From: Cristatella mucedo
Lineage: Eukaryota > Bryozoa > Phylactolaemata > Cristatellidae
DNA: 64,000 nt
NCBI GenBank assembly: GCA_009760855.2
Contig: WPIO01000336.1
Location: 17,284-81,283 of the forward strand
Direction of reading: 5' to 3'
The notes beneath the pieces are model-generated. The model had not been told where the DNA came from, made no database searches, and was given only the letters and a program-made list of their open reading frames with translations. Both the position numbers and the translations under genes were made by a program. Of the stretch, positions 32,707 through 43,293 are shown one piece after another. Within the stretch, counting starts at the first letter, position 1. Every line of letters starts with the position of its first letter.

Positions 32707-33114
32707 AAAGTACAAATGAATTAGTAAAACAATTAATTCTTTTAATTTAGTTGCTCTGCGTTTGCCTTTTACTAATGGGAACAATTTTGGTATATGTAGT
32801 ATTGATTCGTGTTTTAAACAGTGATGAATACAAAATAACTCGGAACACTTTTTTTTAAAGTGTTTCTTTGCAAGGCAATATATCTTTGTTGGTCTCGGTT
32901 TAGAGTGTGTATTAGTTGCATAATAACAGTCTGCACAAATGATTATCTTATTATTTCTTAAAATACCACAATCAAATTCTGTCTCAGTGCTATCTAAATC
33001 ACAGATATCACAACGCATAGGTCTTCGTTTAACCTTTTTGCAAACTGGATGACCTGATTCTAAGTATTCAAGTTCGCTAAACGACTTAGAACAAGTATTA
33101 CAAAATGTTTCCAT
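32683..33114 (-). CDS. Cysteine-rich zinc-binding protein
   Basis: An intact 143-codon frame starts at ATG 33114, 9 bp from the divergent integrase start. It contains ETFCNTCSKSF, RRPMRCDICDLDS, IIICADCYYATNTH and ELFCIHHCLKHE, with at least 12 cysteines in CxxC pairs and several histidines, suggesting multiple zinc sites. The C-terminus is basic (KGKRRATKLKEL) then hydrophobic. It might be a regulatory or nucleic-acid-binding protein. I do not recognise the family. Confidence 0.5.
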   Translation of the reverse strand: METFCNTCSKSFSELEYLESGHPVCKKVKRRPMRCDICDLDSTETEFDCGILRNNKIIICADCYYATNTHSKPRPTKIYCLAKKHFKKKCSELFCIHHCLKHESILHIPKLFPLVKGKRRATKLKELIVLLIHLYFSGTYITN

Positions 33115-33123
33115 TTCTATAGA
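33115..33123. promoter_or_regulatory. 9-bp palindromic divergent promoter between two start codons
   Basis: The sequence CAT-TTCTATAGA-ATG places a minus-strand start (33114-33112) and a plus-strand start (33124) 9 bp apart. It is nearly palindromic, so each gene has a TCTATAGA box directly against its ATG. Confidence 0.55.
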
Positions 33124-34108
33124 ATGTCATTTTTAACTCTAAAAGAAAGAAAAAAGGAAGGGAGATTTAATCCAGATTTGGATATAAGCCAGATATTCAA
33201 ACCAAGATCAAAGTAATTCCAAAAGGTTTCTTGATATAGTTGAACCTACTGAAAGTCACCAAGCAGACATTTTGTATATGCCCAATGATTCTGGATACAA
33301 ATATGCTTTGAGTGTTATTGATGTTGCTAGCAGATATAAAGACTCAAGACCACTTAAAATAAAGTCTTCTAAAGAAGTAACACAAGCTATAATAGATATT
33401 TATACAAGAGGTTTATTGAAGTGGCCAAAGAAGATAACAGTAGATCCAGGTTCTGAGTTTAAAGGAGAGTTCATGAAAGAAATGAAAGAACATGAAACAC
33501 GAGTTATAGAAGCTACTAGTAAAAAGAGTGTTGCACTTGTTGAAAGAATGAACAGAACAGTAACAGAAAGAGCCTTTATTGCACAGTATGAAAAGGAGTT
33601 AGAAAACATTAATAAAGGAGATTACACTAGAAATAAAGAATGGATTTATAATTTACCAAATATTATCGATTATCTAAACAACAGCATTACAAGAACAATT
33701 GGTGAAGAACCTGCAAAGGCAATAAAAAAGAAGTAAAAAAAAATCCTAGCTGATTAAACAGCCTCTTTTTGTATAGCGACAGAAGAGCCTTAACGGCTAT
33801 CACCACCGCTTGCAGTGGCGATAAAGGATAGCCCACCAAGTAGTAAAACTAAAGAGACCAAAATATCACAGAAAAGTAGGAGAACAGGAAAAATTATTAT
33901 AACTTGGAACAACTGTTAGATATTTACTAGAACCAGGTGAGGGAGAAGATGAAAAATGAAGGAGAGCTACAGATGCGATATGGAGTTTGACAAAACATAA
34001 TATTGTTAGAATAATGGTATTGAAAGAACAACCAGTCCGTTTTGGGTAAATGGTGTTAAGAAAAGTTTTGTTCGAGAAGAACTACAAGTGATTAAACAGG
34101 AGGAGTAG
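33124..34108 (+). pseudogene. INT: Polinton retroviral-type integrase
   Basis: ATG 33124 opens a short N-terminal frame (MSFLTLKERKKEGRFNPDLD), then a frameshift near 33210. The core has the DDE triad: first Asp in ESHQADILYMPND, second in KKITVDPGSEFKG, Glu in VALVERMNRTVTE. ALSVIDVASRYKDSRPLK is typical of Polinton integrases. At 33739-33841 a truncated SINE-2 interrupts the gene. Afterwards VRYLLEPGEGEDEK, a TGA where the family has Trp, then RRATDAIWSLTKHNIVRI and VREELQ-type sequence form the C-terminal DNA-binding part. Integrase joins the element ends to host DNA. It is inactive here. Confidence 0.87.
33739..33841 (-). mobile_element. 5'-truncated SINE-2 inside the integrase gene
   Basis: It contains AGCTGATTAAACAGCCTC, GCGACAGAAGAGCC, TATCACCACCGCTTGCAGTG and GGATAGCCCACC. 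The tRNA-like head is missing. AAGTA flanks it on both sides (left GAAGTAAAA, right CCAAGTAGTA), a likely target duplication. Integrase sequence continues on both sides. Confidence 0.8.
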
Positions 34109-34493
34109 TTTCTCTTTGTGAACGTTCTGCTATATTATCTTCAAATTCTTCTTTTGTAATTACTTCATCAGATAAAACATGTGTTATCTTAGAAATAAAT
34201 TCTGTGTTAGAATTAAGAGTAAGTCTTTTTCTTTTATCTATTTCAACTAAAACACCATCAATTGCTACTAGCATTGCAGTTAGTGCTGAAAAGAATGAAA
34301 CTAAGTGTGTAATATCTGGAAAAGATTGAATGTAAGTAGTAGAAACTGTTACTCCTAAGGCTATTACTATGTTTATAACTTTGATTATATATCTTACTCT
34401 TGTAAGATTTGTTAGACATGCTCTGACTTTAGCATTGTATTGAACGGTTTCATCATATCTTTGTACAACAATTTTTTTTCTTAAATCTGTCAT
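34092..34493 (-). CDS. Two-transmembrane protein of the element
   Basis: An intact 133-codon frame starts at ATG 34493 after AATATAGAAA. The N-terminus is charged (TDLRKKIVVQRYDETVQYNA). Residues ~37-57 (IIKVINIVIALGVTVSTTYI) and ~65-84 (FFSALTAMLVAIDGVLVE) are hydrophobic, separated by a short loop. The C-terminal ~45 residues are acidic. The layout is reminiscent of SLATT-type two-helix membrane proteins, but I cannot assign it. Its 3' end overlaps the integrase end convergently. Confidence 0.5.
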   Translation of the reverse strand: MTDLRKKIVVQRYDETVQYNAKVRACLTNLTRVRYIIKVINIVIALGVTVSTTYIQSFPDITHLVSFFSALTAMLVAIDGVLVEIDKRKRLTLNSNTEFISKITHVLSDEVITKEEFEDNIAERSQRETTPPV

Positions 34494-34501
34494 TTTCTAT
34501 A

Positions 34502-34837
34502 TTAATTAGAAAATATTAATAGCAATATTTCTTGGAAAACCTTTATATAATATGAATCTTTGAATGTTTTAACAGGACAATGGTTGGCAATATTAGGAGA
34601 TTGGCTATTATTATAGCATTCTGGATTTCTAATCAAATTCTAATTTGTTAACTGTTGTTTCTCACCTTTACGAATTAAATCAATTATAAAATCAGTGTGT
34701 AATTTGATTCCATCATAGCCATTAACAAAAGAAATGCGATGATCGTAAAACTTGTAAAATACTTCTCTAATTCTGATTATATAAGAAATCATGCTCTCAT
34801 GATAGTGTCTTGGAAAGAATTCACATCTTGTACTCAT
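34502..34837 (-). pseudogene. Unknown terminal gene of the element
   Basis: ATG 34837, preceded by TTAAATATATT, opens a frame with YHESMISYIIRIREVFYKFY and HTDFIIDLIRKGEKQQLTN. An in-frame TAG (34640-34642) is followed by 45 more open codons to TAA near 34502. It is lysine- and isoleucine-rich with no recognised motif. It is the last coding sequence before the right boundary. Confidence 0.4.
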
Positions 34838-34916
34838 AATATATTTAATAAATAATTATCTTTAATTCAAATGCTATTATGCTAGACTGCAATAGGATGA
34901 AAGTGTATTCCATAAG

Positions 34917-35003
34917 AGTAGTTATGTTTTGAACATTATGGGTGGTAGGTCTGGGGCGAAGAGACTCAGCCTGCCGCCACATAACGTTCAAAACTTAACT
35001 ACT
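34917..35003. repeat. Imperfect 33-bp inverted repeat at the right boundary
   Basis: The left arm, AGTAGTTATGTTTTGAACAT then TATGGGTGGTAGG, pairs with the right arm, CCTGCCGCCACATAACGTTC then AAAACTTAACTACT, with few mismatches and a ~20-base loop. It sits exactly where composition returns to that of the host. It could be a small MITE or a junction structure. Confidence 0.65.
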
Positions 35004-35404
35004 GGCCTCACCCCGTGTCTGTAACGGGGCGATGTTCATTTCGTCGAAACCCCGAACTCGATCGGATTATCAACGTCTTGCTTTGCTTACCTAGAGCTTG
35101 AAACTTATGTCGGTTGACTTTTGGAAGAACCTAAGAGTATGTTATGATTTTGCTATGGACACGGCTGCAGCAGGTAAGTCGTTGTCTTTTAAGAACCTTT
35201 AGAGCGGACTTCAGCTTCATTTACACTTTAAGCTACTTGCGTAAGGGAAGAATTTGGTAGAGGTAGCTCAACCGACTTCTGTTGATGACAACGATGCTCT
35301 TCGGTGATCTTGGCCTTATTTTTTTATGGTCTTGATAGTTTCAAAGATTGCCATATGCAATTCGGGTCTGTTTATATGTGCACTGGGGCAGCTCTCAGGC
35401 TAGC
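35004..35404. other. Host flank, no gene recognised
   Basis: GC-balanced sequence between the boundary hairpin and the right inverted arm. A GCAGCAG|GTAAGT donor-like word at about 35175 has no supporting exon. Confidence 0.35.
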
Positions 35405-36830
<1,426 letters not shown>

Positions 36831-36846
36831 AGCCTGGGGGAGCTAG

Positions 36847-37372
36847 GATGGTTGCCGGTTGAACAAAGGATACAGAGCAAAGTTCTTACACTGACCCACA
36901 AGACCCGCCACGGCTTGGCTCCTTCGTACCTAGCTGAACTGCTGCATCACTTTCAGCCTGTCCGTGCCCTGAGGTCCTGTGTGGACAATAAATTAGCTGT
37001 CCCATTCCTCCGCTTAAAGACCGTGGTCGACAGAAGCTTTAGCTCTGCAGGTCCTAGACTGTGGAACTCGCTTCCACAATTCTTATGCAACGACAGCTAC
37101 TCTCTTACTGCCGACTATGGCACATCCTTTTTAGCGGTCCTGAGCTTCTACTCCTATGCTAGTCACTACCTCAACTGCTCTCCTGACTGCTATGCTTCCC
37201 ACTTTCTCTTTTATTGCGTGAGACGAAGTCTGTTGGCTACCGAATGCATACCGAAAGCCGCTCGGGCTGTGAGTGCGCTATACAAAACTCTCCTGCATAG
37301 CACCCACATGGTCTTTATGACTTTGTGGAGTTACAGACGGAGATACATGACATTACATAACGAAACGGGTGG
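36847..37372 (+). pseudogene. LINE-B reverse transcriptase C-terminus and 3' end
   Basis: The frame shows PVEQRIQSKVLTLTHKT, HGLAPSYLAELL and FSSAGPRLWNSLPQFL, the C-terminal ORF2 signature of a LINE distinct from LINE-A. The 3' region (TGCTATGCTTCCCACTTTCT, then CATGGTCTTTATGACTTTGT) ends in TGACATTACAT. Other copies are at 18385-18535, 50190-50465 and 53790-54062. Confidence 0.75.
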
Positions 37373-39347
37373 TCTCCTTTGCTTGTAGCAAGCTGTGTTT
37401 CTCTCAGTAGTAGCTCCTTTGAATGCATGCACTCGGTCGGCAGTGTAAGCTACCATGGGCAGCATCTGATTATTATACATTGTCACCCTGGCCCAAACAT
37501 CGACTGCCACGACAGCAGCAGCTTAGGACAGGGCTTGCGTTTTAGGCTGACTGCCCGGTTTTTAGGCTGATTGCCACTGGCACCCGTAGAAGCAAAGATT
37601 GCAAAGCTCTTCGGCATGGTGAGTTGCCCGCTCGAGCTGCTACCGTGTGCTGCTGCCATGCGCCACCCGGCTATGAGAGCTTGCCAGTGGCTGACCGCCC
37701 GGTCAGCTACTGGCGCCCATAGACCTGATGTGCCCTGGCCGCGCACTCGAGTCTCCTCGGGTGCCTGCAGGCAGCGGCCTTTTGGCAGTCAACGGCCGTT
37801 TTGCCTCGGACCGTTAGCTCGAGTGTTGGAGTTGCCTTGATTTAGACGCTTCCTGTCTCTGGCCTCGAAGTAGCCGGGATTAATAGCAAGCGTTGGCACT
37901 CAACCACGACAGTGACCTTGGTGCCACCCCACCTAGGGCTGGATAGAGCGAGCGGACACGTTTTTTTGTTTGCTCCCTGCCTCTTAACGCTGTCTTTTCC
38001 TCTTGCAGCAAGCGACCGGGCAGGGTGCTTCTGCACGAATCTCAATCCGAATGGCAGCAAGAGCTTTCACTTACCAGCTCTTCTGCTGCAAGTTGTGTCA
38101 TCTTCTTCGGACTGCATGTAGGCCACTCGCTCAGCTTCACTCCGGGCTTTGTGCTGTCAGGGTTTTGTGCCGGTTCAGACGACAAGCATCAGCTAGCTTC
38201 CAGCACCTATTTCGTCTGCTGTTGTGACTACCACTTGATTCCGAAGGCCGGCAGCGAAAGTTCGGCAAACCGGTGGGCAGCGACAGCTTCTAGTGCCGAC
38301 CTGCCGTGGTCGGTTGCCTGCAGTCTGGCGGCACGGCTCATAGCTACTAATAATTTGAGCGAAATTCTTAGCTGTTTTTGTCTCAACTTCGGAAGCCTAA
38401 GGCTCACTGGCTGCCTGATCCCGGCATGCGCACATGGTGGCAGCACGTGACACCTGCGCTGCCATTGAGGCCTTTGTGCACGAGCTTCGCTTTCGGCTAG
38501 ACGGTATGTGATCGTGGTCAAGCTCGCTCGAAAGTGCTGATCTCCAAGCTTTTTCGGTTACGCTGTTTTCTAAACCGTCGGTTTTATCTTTTGTTTTTGG
38601 TAACTCGGGAAGATGCCACGCGATGGCCGCACCGGAAAATTCGTCAGCTTCTGGTAAGCGCTATTCAATTATTGCACTCCCCGTTAATGGTTTGAATGAT
38701 TAGAGAATGCTTTCAAGAGATATTGCCTTTCTAGTGCACGGAGAAAGGCTTTGTTCGTAGCTGAGATTAGTGTGCTGAGCTGTACACTCGGGTAGAGTTC
38801 GGCTATGCTCACGGCAGGGAGCTGAGGCTGACGTCGGCGCTTGGCTAATGCATCTCGAATACGCTGGCTTCTACTTCTGCACAGACACACTTGGCCTGTA
38901 GGCATGGCATTGGCTAGCTGAGAAGCTCGTGGCTAGGGTGGCTGCATTGAACTCGGCAGGCATATATTATGCATGATCAGTAAAGGAGCTAGCTAAGGTA
39001 ACCGAGTTGGGATGTGGCTGCTTGGGTAATGTCGGGTTAGTCACAACAGCATACTGAGGTGGCAGTGTGCGCTCTGACGGTTCTAGTAGTGTTGCTGTAG
39101 TGGAAATGCCATTCAGACTGCTTAGACACAGGCATGAGCCGTAGTATAGTAGCGGCAGAAGAGACATATTGTGCTGTGGGAATGTAGTGGTGACCAACTG
39201 CTTGTACCAATTGTTTTTGTGGATGGCACATTTCTTGTCCCTCTCGTTCCTGCAGCCATTATGCTTTTACTATTTGTGTTCCTTAATTGACTGGTGAGGA
39301 CGGTGGGGACGATGCTGATGCTGAATAGATTAAATTTAAAGTATATC
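37373..39347. other. No gene recognised
   Basis: Host sequence. 38614-38655 has an ATGCCACGCGATGGCC start followed by open sequence to CTG|GTAAGC, which could be a short first exon, but no downstream exon supports it. Several 90-140 codon frames overlap on both strands without family features. Confidence 0.3.
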
Positions 39348-40053
39348 TGTAACCGAGTTCCAGGGGTCAAAGGCTAGTTCCTCCAAACCCTGCCATCATC
39401 CGGCCAAGCTGCCCCTGAGCTAGGGTAAGACGAGCGGCAGTCAATTTAAATATCTTTATAATAACGCATGTGCCAACAGCAACAGGGGAACTAAAGTCTA
39501 CAGGGAGGGTTCTATACATAGTACACTATGGGAGCACGCAAGACGACGCAGCAAGCACGAACAAACGTGTTACTTGGTCAGTCGGCTTCCGCAGTCCTGT
39601 CGTTGTACCGACTCCAACAGTACGAGCGTATGCCGTCCGAAACCCGGCTGGCTGAGTAACTGCTTGGCTAGTCCGAGTCGACAACCACCACAGTCGAGAG
39701 CTTCCACCGAAAGACGCCAACACACGGGGGAGGGGTCACGAACATGCTACACAGGGAACGCGGAATATACAAGTCTCAAAAACGAGCATGCTATCCAGCT
39801 CTGCTCGGGCCTTGGGTACTCGTTCCCTTGCGTGCGTGGCAGCATCGCCGGAGCATGCCTGCACGAATCAAGGTGCATAACTCGGCGAGACCGGGAGCCT
39901 CCACCACGACTTACTCGGCCAACTTCTCCTACCCAAGAGCCCCGGTGACCTCAAGTCACCACACAAGCCGTAGGTCCGACCCTGGCCTAGCCGGTGACCC
40001 TAACCTTCATTATAGCCGTCTGGTCCCAGCGAACCGAACCCAGCCTGGGTACA
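39348..40053 (+). mobile_element. Solo LTR, family TGTA...TACA (copy 2)
   Basis: It starts TGTAACCGAGTTCCAGGGGT and ends CCCAGCCTGGGTACA. The 4-bp duplication TATC flanks it (39344-39347 and 40054-40057). It is collinear with copies at 15463 and 61820. Confidence 0.9.
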
Positions 40054-40057
40054 TATC

Positions 40058-40542
40058 TACATTAGTTTGTGTCAACTTGTATAAATCTGCTTGGAGCCTT
40101 TTTGCATATGTTCAAGATTGTGGAGGTCAGTGAGAGGAATGTGAGTTGAGGTCAGGGAGAGAGAGACAGGGAGAGGTGCTGCAATGATCGTTAACCTACA
40201 AAGCTTTGCATAGTGTTGCAACATGATTGAGCTGCTCTGGGTGAGGTCATCATGCCCCCAGCTGTGCCCTCCTTCCACCACTCCACACCCCCAAGCAGCT
40301 GCTTGGTCTGCATGTTGTATGCTGTGCACTGTACCTCTCGCTAGCCCGTGCCTCTATGCAGAGGCCATCGCACTGCACTGCACCCTTTGTCGCTGACTGC
40401 ACAGCTTAATGGGCTCAATTTGCCCAACAGACCTTTTGGGCTGCTTAGCATATGGAATATATTATTACTATTATTAATACCTGCTGTAACCATGCCTGTC
40501 TCAGTGAATCAACATTTGGACTCAACTAGTACTCCATTCCAG
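40058..40542. other. No gene recognised
   Basis: Host sequence without a supported exon or repeat. Confidence 0.35.
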
Positions 40543-40680
40543 TGGTTAAGGTGCTCGCCCCGACCAAGGTCTGGCTGAGGTCGTGGGCTCGAGCCCCGAG
40601 GCACATGTGAAGCGCCTGAATAGTGATTAAGTTCTCTTAGGGCGCTATACAAATGAACTATATTCCATTCATTCAAATTG
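40543..40680 (+). mobile_element. SINE-1 copy
   Basis: It has the A-box-like GTTAAGGTGCTCGCCCCGAC, the B box GGGCTCGAGCCCC and the tail GTGAAGCGCCTGAATAG, then GGGCGCTATACAAATGAA. ATTCCA occurs just before and just after it, a possible target duplication. Confidence 0.88.
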
Positions 40681-41977
40681 TGGCATCATTGGTGACCTAA
40701 CATTTTGAAAGTGTTGGCTCTAGCTAGAAGTCTGTGAGCACTTAGTTTCCTCTAAGTTTAAGCAGCTCCAACAGATGATTGCTAATCGTGATGTTGGTGC
40801 AAACTTATCTTAGCATCAACAGTTTATAAACTTGTTCGGAAACTTTCATAACATGCTATTTGGCTTTGCAGGATTACTGATCGTTGCAGTGACATGCTAT
40901 AAACGCAGTGGTTGATCCGTCGGCCAGCTTAGGCAACCACTCGAATCTGTGTCGTCGTGGTTGTTACTCTCCAGAGCACTTGTTAGAGGAGTCGGGAGTC
41001 TCAGCCGTGCACTGAGTGTACCCTAGTAACAGAAGTTAGGCAGTGTTGCCGTTATTCCAAACATTATTAGCACTGTTGCTGGTTCATCTTCTTTATCTGA
41101 ATATTTGCTTGCATTTGTATAAACGTCATTTCTGCCGTAACTGAGAGCAAGCCTGTGCACGAAATTCTTGAAAGGTTACATTGGGCTTTCGGAACAGCTT
41201 GGTGTTACTTGTCGTAATATTGTAGGCAAAAGTCTTGCCGAAGCAGAAGCACACGTAAGTTTCTGTTGCCACTCACGTGTTGCTGCCTTAATGCTGCCGA
41301 CGATTTTGCTGTGCTTTCTCAAGTCGGATGCTGCTTGCTCTGCTTTCACCGTATGCCTCTCTTCAGTGTAACTCTGCATGTCTTTGCTCTGCTGCAAACG
41401 ACCTCTTGTCTGCATTGCCTGTTGATCTGTGTCACTCGTAACGTGAGCACCTCGGGACCGTGCAGTATAGAGTCCATGACAAGTCATCATTGAGCCGTCG
41501 TCGAGTGCTTGTGCAAGCTGACCTTGGGCTCGCCAGGCATTAGCTCCTGCTAAGCCCCATATGCAGGTGCTGGCGATGCTGCTTTCCGTGTGGCTGCAAG
41601 TTGATTCCTCGGCTGTGGCCCCATCGTCTTAGTAATGATGATGATAATAATAATAATAGATTTGATATAGCACCCTGAGAGAACTCAATCTCTTTCAATC
41701 GGTCAAGCAAGAATCGTTTCGGAAGTAGGTCTCAAAGACACGTGGCTTTGATTCAGAAAAGCATGCGTTAATGTTTCCCCGATCCCGAAAAGTAGTGGAC
41801 TTGAGCCTCTGCAGTCGCTTGTATTGCTTCCGTGAAGTTTTGCTGCTTGATTGGCAGCCATGTTAGTCAACTCTGGAACTCTTGATGACTCGGTGCCTTG
41901 TCTGAACCTGTTGCTTGCTCGGTAAGTCGACAGAGGTGCTTGAGGGCTTCCGAAAGCGCTACCCGTTGCACCATTGG
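40681..41977. other. No gene recognised; LINE/SINE tail fragment near 41640-41700
   Basis: 41640-41700 has AATAATAATAATAGATTTGA, then GCACCCTGAGAGAACTCAAT, a minus-strand retroposon tail. A 29-base exon-like piece at 41224-41252 (TTGTAG|GC...AC|GTAAGT) is too short to support. Confidence 0.3.
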
Positions 41978-42386
41978 CCCCCACCAGGCCAAGTATCGAG
42001 CCACCCGCTTTTCGGAATCCAACAGTTTACCAATACCTCATACAAACCTCAAATCTTTTGGAGGCCGTGCATTTAGCTTGTATGCTCCCAAAGCCTGGAA
42101 CTCACTCCTGACTTGCGTCAGAACATCCCCTGACTTGACCACATTAAAAAAGAACTTAAAAACACACCTGTTTAGGACAGCATTTAGTGGGTCCCTGTGA
42201 TTCGTCCTTCATGTGCTTATGCATACTGACCCTGTGCATGTCACCCCTAGCCATGTTATTCATGTTTATTCAATCATGATATTACTAACCATGAGTTTCC
42301 CTTTGCAGCAAATGTAAAGCGCCTAGAGAGAGATTGAGTTCTCTGAGGGCGCTCTATCAAGTGCGTAATTATTGTCATTATTATTG
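41978..42386 (+). mobile_element. LINE-A 3' end
   Basis: It carries the C-terminal ORF2 segment (FSESNSLPIP, APKAWNSLLT) and the LINE-A 3' UTR. It ends AAGCGCCTAGAGAGAGATTG, AGGGCGCTCTATCAAGTG, then an ATT-rich tail. Confidence 0.85.
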
Positions 42387-42880
42387 GTTGGTGAGCAAGC
42401 GTGTACAGTGCTTCTTGTTGGAACGTCATACTGAGCCTTAAAAAGAGCCCTGTTTAGCTCAGATGCATGTATGCTGGTAGCTCGTTCAGTGTGGCTGTCT
42501 ATGAATACATGCCATTGCCTCTTGTCGATTCGTTGACTAACTGGAGCACCGGTGTCTTACTTACCATGATACCAGTCTGTGGATGACATATGACTGCCGT
42601 TCGATTGAGCTTGGGTGTTAAATGGTAAAAAGAAGAAATTTTTAAAGCACCATAAGAAAGCCGAGTCTCTTTCTGGGCACTTTTGGGCATATTACAGAAA
42701 GGAAGTATTTCAATTGGCTAGTCATAACGTTCACATAGTGTTACCTTGCATGATCACACAAAGGACAATTAGCTCACACAGATGGACAGAGCAAGCAGAG
42801 TTAGAAACGGATCGGTTTGAACCTATCTTGAATTATGGATAAGTCAGGTGATGAAGTGAAGTCAGTCGGAAGTGAGCTCT
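42387..42880. other. No gene recognised
   Basis: Host sequence. A short frame at 42615-42842 has no recognisable features. Confidence 0.3.
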
Positions 42881-43262
42881 GGGCTTTGGGAGCAAACAAG
42901 CTAACGTTATGGTCTCCAAAGGATTGGAGGTTGGTTAGAGAGGCACAGCTACACAGCTTGGCTTGAGTTGTAAAAGCAAATTAATTGTACTATGTCTAAC
43001 CTGATTGGAAAGTAGCTCCAGTATGTAGGCTGTAGCAAGAGACGAGAGAGACCTAAAAGTGAGTGACAAAAACTTTTAAGTCGATGCCATTGCTTGATGC
43101 CACTGCAGGTCATCAAGATAGGGTGTCATATGGCAGTTGTCGTGGTCGTGAAAGACAAGCCTATCATTTGAGTCTGTCACCAACTATAAGCCTCTTATTG
43201 CATTGGCGAGCAGGCCTGCCAATAGTGAGTTACAGATGTCACGAAGGGATTTCAAAGTGTAT
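42881..43262 (-). mobile_element. Degenerate LINE-A internal fragment
   Basis: GGTCTCCAAAGGATTGGAGG, AAGTGAGTGACAAAAACTTT and CCAATAGTGAGTTACAGATG match LINE-A read on the minus strand. It directly adjoins the left end of segmental duplication copy 2. Confidence 0.75.
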
Positions 43263-43293
43263 AGCAGTAAGGCTTCCTGTTTGTCCAATGTAG

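Larger units (their letters stand above)
16798..34916. mobile_element. Degraded Maverick/Polinton (adintovirus-type) element with nested insertions
   Basis: This is an 18-kb AT-rich block in a more GC-rich host. It contains remnants of the four Polinton hallmark genes: protein-primed DNA polymerase B, integrase, A32-like ATPase and adenain-like protease. Accessory genes include YqaJ-like nuclease, PLA2-like protein, HNH-AP2 endonuclease and tail-fibre-like proteins. About 2.6 kb is a hAT insertion and about 0.1 kb a SINE, leaving roughly 15.4 kb, a usual Polinton size. Left and right TIRs were not found. The left edge cuts into the polymerase gene. No major capsid gene was recognised. The copy is inactive. 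Confidence 0.88.

Noticed and set aside
34092-34493. Assignment of the two-transmembrane protein to the SLATT family
   Set aside because: The layout fits but no diagnostic residues could be confirmed by eye.
38614-38655. Short first exon starting MPRDGRTGKF before a GTAAGC
   Set aside because: A single short open stretch with a donor is not enough without a following exon or a conserved copy.
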